From positions 1 to 14,488 of the forward strand of contig JBOHPP010000044.1 of the NCBI GenBank assembly GCA_050731755.1: a DNA stretch of 14,488 nt. Direction: 5' to 3'. Positions 13,457 through 14,488 of the stretch are shown in pieces. This stretch comes from JBOHPP01 sp050731755 (lineage in GTDB: Bacteria; Methylomirabilota; Methylomirabilia; Rokubacteriales; CSP1-6). The notes beneath the pieces are model-generated. The model was given only the letters and a program-made list of their open reading frames with translations. It did not search any database and was not told the origin of the DNA. The translations under genes were made by a program, and so were the position numbers. Position 1 is the first letter of the stretch, and each line of letters starts with the position of its first letter.

Positions 13457-13942
13457 GTGCTGACCCACCTTCGCACGCGGCGGCGCATGGGCGCCTGGCT
13501 CGACGGGGCTCTCGATGAGGGGGAGGCCCGGACGACCGCCGCTCACGTCGCGGTCTGCGCGCGCTGCCGACAGCAGGCCGAGGACCTTCGCCGGCTGCGT
13601 GACCTCGCGCGAGGCGCCCTTCCCACCCCGCTCCCTCCGGACTGGACTGGCTTCTGGGCGGGAGTAGTGCGCAAGATCGAGGATGGGCGTCGTCGCGAGC
13701 CCGTGCGTCCCGCCCCCGCGTGGAGAGGCTGGCTCCTGCGGCCCCGCGTCGCGTTTTCAGGCGCGCTGGCGGCCGCCGCGCTGGTCTCACTGACGCTGTG
13801 GCAGGCGTTCTACTGGACGGCGGCGCCCGAATCGGCGGTCATCGTGCGGTCGGCCAGGACCGATCTGCCCGGCGGGACGGTCATGGTGTATTCGCCCCCC
13901 GAGCGGGATCTGGCCGTCGTCTGGGTGTTCGAGACCGAGTAG
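13457..13942 (+). CDS. Zinc-finger (zf-HC2/ChrR-like) membrane protein, putative anti-sigma factor
   Basis: A 161-residue protein with an N-terminal anti-sigma-type zinc-binding domain, a proline-rich linker (about 55-65), a transmembrane segment at about 98-120 and a short extracytoplasmic tail. The zinc motif is HxxxCxxC at His30, Cys34, Cys37. His4 sits 25 residues before His30. In ChrR the ligands are His6, His31, Cys35 and Cys38, nearly the same spacing, so His4 probably replaces the usual Cys. This supports the GTG start at 13457; an in-frame ATG at 13487 would lose His4. Anti-sigma factors of this class hold an ECF sigma factor at the membrane. No sigma-factor gene adjoins it here, so the partner is unknown. 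Its stop lies 9 nt from the convergent YbgF-like gene. Confidence 0.75.
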   Translation: MLTHLRTRRRMGAWLDGALDEGEARTTAAHVAVCARCRQQAEDLRRLRDLARGALPTPLPPDWTGFWAGVVRKIEDGRRREPVRPAPAWRGWLLRPRVAFSGALAAAALVSLTLWQAFYWTAAPESAVIVRSARTDLPGGTVMVYSPPERDLAVVWVFETE

Positions 13943-13951
13943 CTCCGCCGC

Positions 13952-14488
13952 TCAGCGGTCCTTGAGCGCCGCCAGCCGTTCTTTGGCCAGGGGAGTTTCT
14001 TCGGCCTGGGGGAAGTTGTCCACCAGATACTGCAGCCGGGCCTGGGCGACGGCCGGCTGCTTCAGGTCGATGAGCGCCAGGGCCTCCTTGTACAGGGCAG
14101 CCGGTGCCTTGTCGCTGCGCGGATAGTTCGCCAGGACCTTCCGGAACTCCTGCACCGCATGCTGGAGCGTCTGAGTCGCCTGGTTGCCCTGGCCACCGTC
14201 GGTGTAGCCCCGCGCCATGGCGAGATGGGCCTCGCCGACCCAGTACTGGGCGTTGGCCGCCAGTTCGTGATCGGGATAGCGCCGCAGGAACTCGCGGAAG
14301 CCGGAGACGGCGAGCGGGTAGACACCCTTGCTGAAATCGATGTACGCCGCCTGATAGAGGTCCTGCGGCTGTAGCGTGCCGGTGTGGGGCCTAGCCCCCG
14401 GCGGCAATCCGGGCCGCGGGGTCGGCAGCGCGGCAGTGGGGGGAGGCGGCGCCGGCGGCGCTGCTGCCGGGGGCGGTGTGATCGGCGG
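13952..14488 (-). CDS. ybgF: YbgF/CpoB-like TPR protein of the Tol-Pal system (5' end cut by window)
   Basis: About 178 codons are visible and the frame is open to the window edge, so the start is missing. The visible part opens with a Pro/Ala-rich linker (14408-14488 and a little beyond), then three TPR-like units. Landmarks are LYQAAYIDFSKGVYPLAVSG, FLRRYPDHELAANAQYWVGE, FRKVLANYPRSDKAPAALY and LVDNFPQAEETPLAKERLA. This matches the C-terminal half of YbgF/CpoB, a periplasmic partner of TolA and the peptidoglycan synthases. The missing N terminus should hold a signal peptide and coiled coil. Between TPR 1 and 2 there is an extra MARGYTDGGQGNQATQTLQ segment that standard YbgF lacks. A TTG at 14407 could pose as a start, but the linker upstream argues against it. 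Confidence 0.75.
   Translation of the reverse strand, partial: PPITPPPAAAPPAPPPPTAALPTPRPGLPPGARPHTGTLQPQDLYQAAYIDFSKGVYPLAVSGFREFLRRYPDHELAANAQYWVGEAHLAMARGYTDGGQGNQATQTLQHAVQEFRKVLANYPRSDKAPAALYKEALALIDLKQPAVAQARLQYLVDNFPQAEETPLAKERLAALKDR

Noticed and set aside
13617..13630. CCCTTCCCACCCCG also occurs in the inverted-repeat arm at 10677-10690
   Set aside because: This second copy lies within the coding sequence for the linker of the zinc-finger protein and is only 14 nt of C-rich DNA; chance is a sufficient explanation.
13413..13790. Upstream extension of the alpha/beta hydrolase frame
   Set aside because: It is antisense to the zinc-finger protein and adds only Arg/Pro/Ala-rich sequence before a well-formed hydrolase N terminus.
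1..14488. tRNA, rRNA, CRISPR array, transposase or phage genes
   Set aside because: None were recognised on reading the intergenic regions and translations; no regular direct repeats of CRISPR type are present.

Overview
The window is high-GC bacterial DNA (roughly 70% G+C by eye) with short intergenic gaps, many translationally coupled genes and several divergent or convergent pairs. A partial YbgF/CpoB-type Tol-Pal protein at the right edge indicates a Gram-negative envelope. The mix of genes (Gld-type ABC exporter with a DUF4340 protein, DUF502, COG2945 hydrolase, secreted bifunctional-nuclease-like protein) reminds me of Candidatus Rokubacteria/Methylomirabilota or a deltaproteobacterium. 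That is an impression, not something the sequence proves.

Layout. Positions 120-1472 carry two minus-strand genes, a GNAT acetyltransferase and a double-hotdog protein. Positions 1618-3520 carry a tight plus-strand run: a BFN (DUF151) domain protein with a signal-peptide-like N terminus, an AAA+ protein whose ATPase motifs are degenerate, and a YbgC-like acyl-CoA thioesterase. Positions 3546-8597 hold a four-gene ABC operon (ATPase, ABC-2 permease, GldG-like auxiliary protein, DUF4340 protein made of four internal repeats). It ends near an 11-bp perfect hairpin. Positions 8686-10449 hold a divergent pair, a ferritin-like diiron protein (minus) and an ETHE1/glyoxalase-II-like metallo-beta-lactamase-fold hydrolase (plus). 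A perfect 16-bp palindrome lies exactly midway between their start codons. A 297-bp gap follows, containing a long imperfect inverted repeat. Positions 10747-12158 hold a coupled minus-strand pair: an SDR of pteridine-reductase type and an alpha/beta-barrel protein. Positions 12168-13942 hold a DUF502 membrane protein, a COG2945 alpha/beta hydrolase (their 3' ends overlap by 42 bp) and a ChrR-like zinc-finger membrane protein. The window ends inside a YbgF-like TPR protein.

How they fit together. The ABC operon is the one clear multi-gene machine: an exporter-like complex with two large extracytoplasmic subunits, substrate unknown. The BFN-AAA+ pair is the least conventional association. The diiron/MBL pair looks co-regulated by one dimeric repressor encoded elsewhere. 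No tRNA, rRNA, CRISPR array, transposase or phage gene was seen. Most of the window looks like ordinary chromosome. The best leads are the degenerate AAA+ gene, the centred palindrome and the long inverted repeat.
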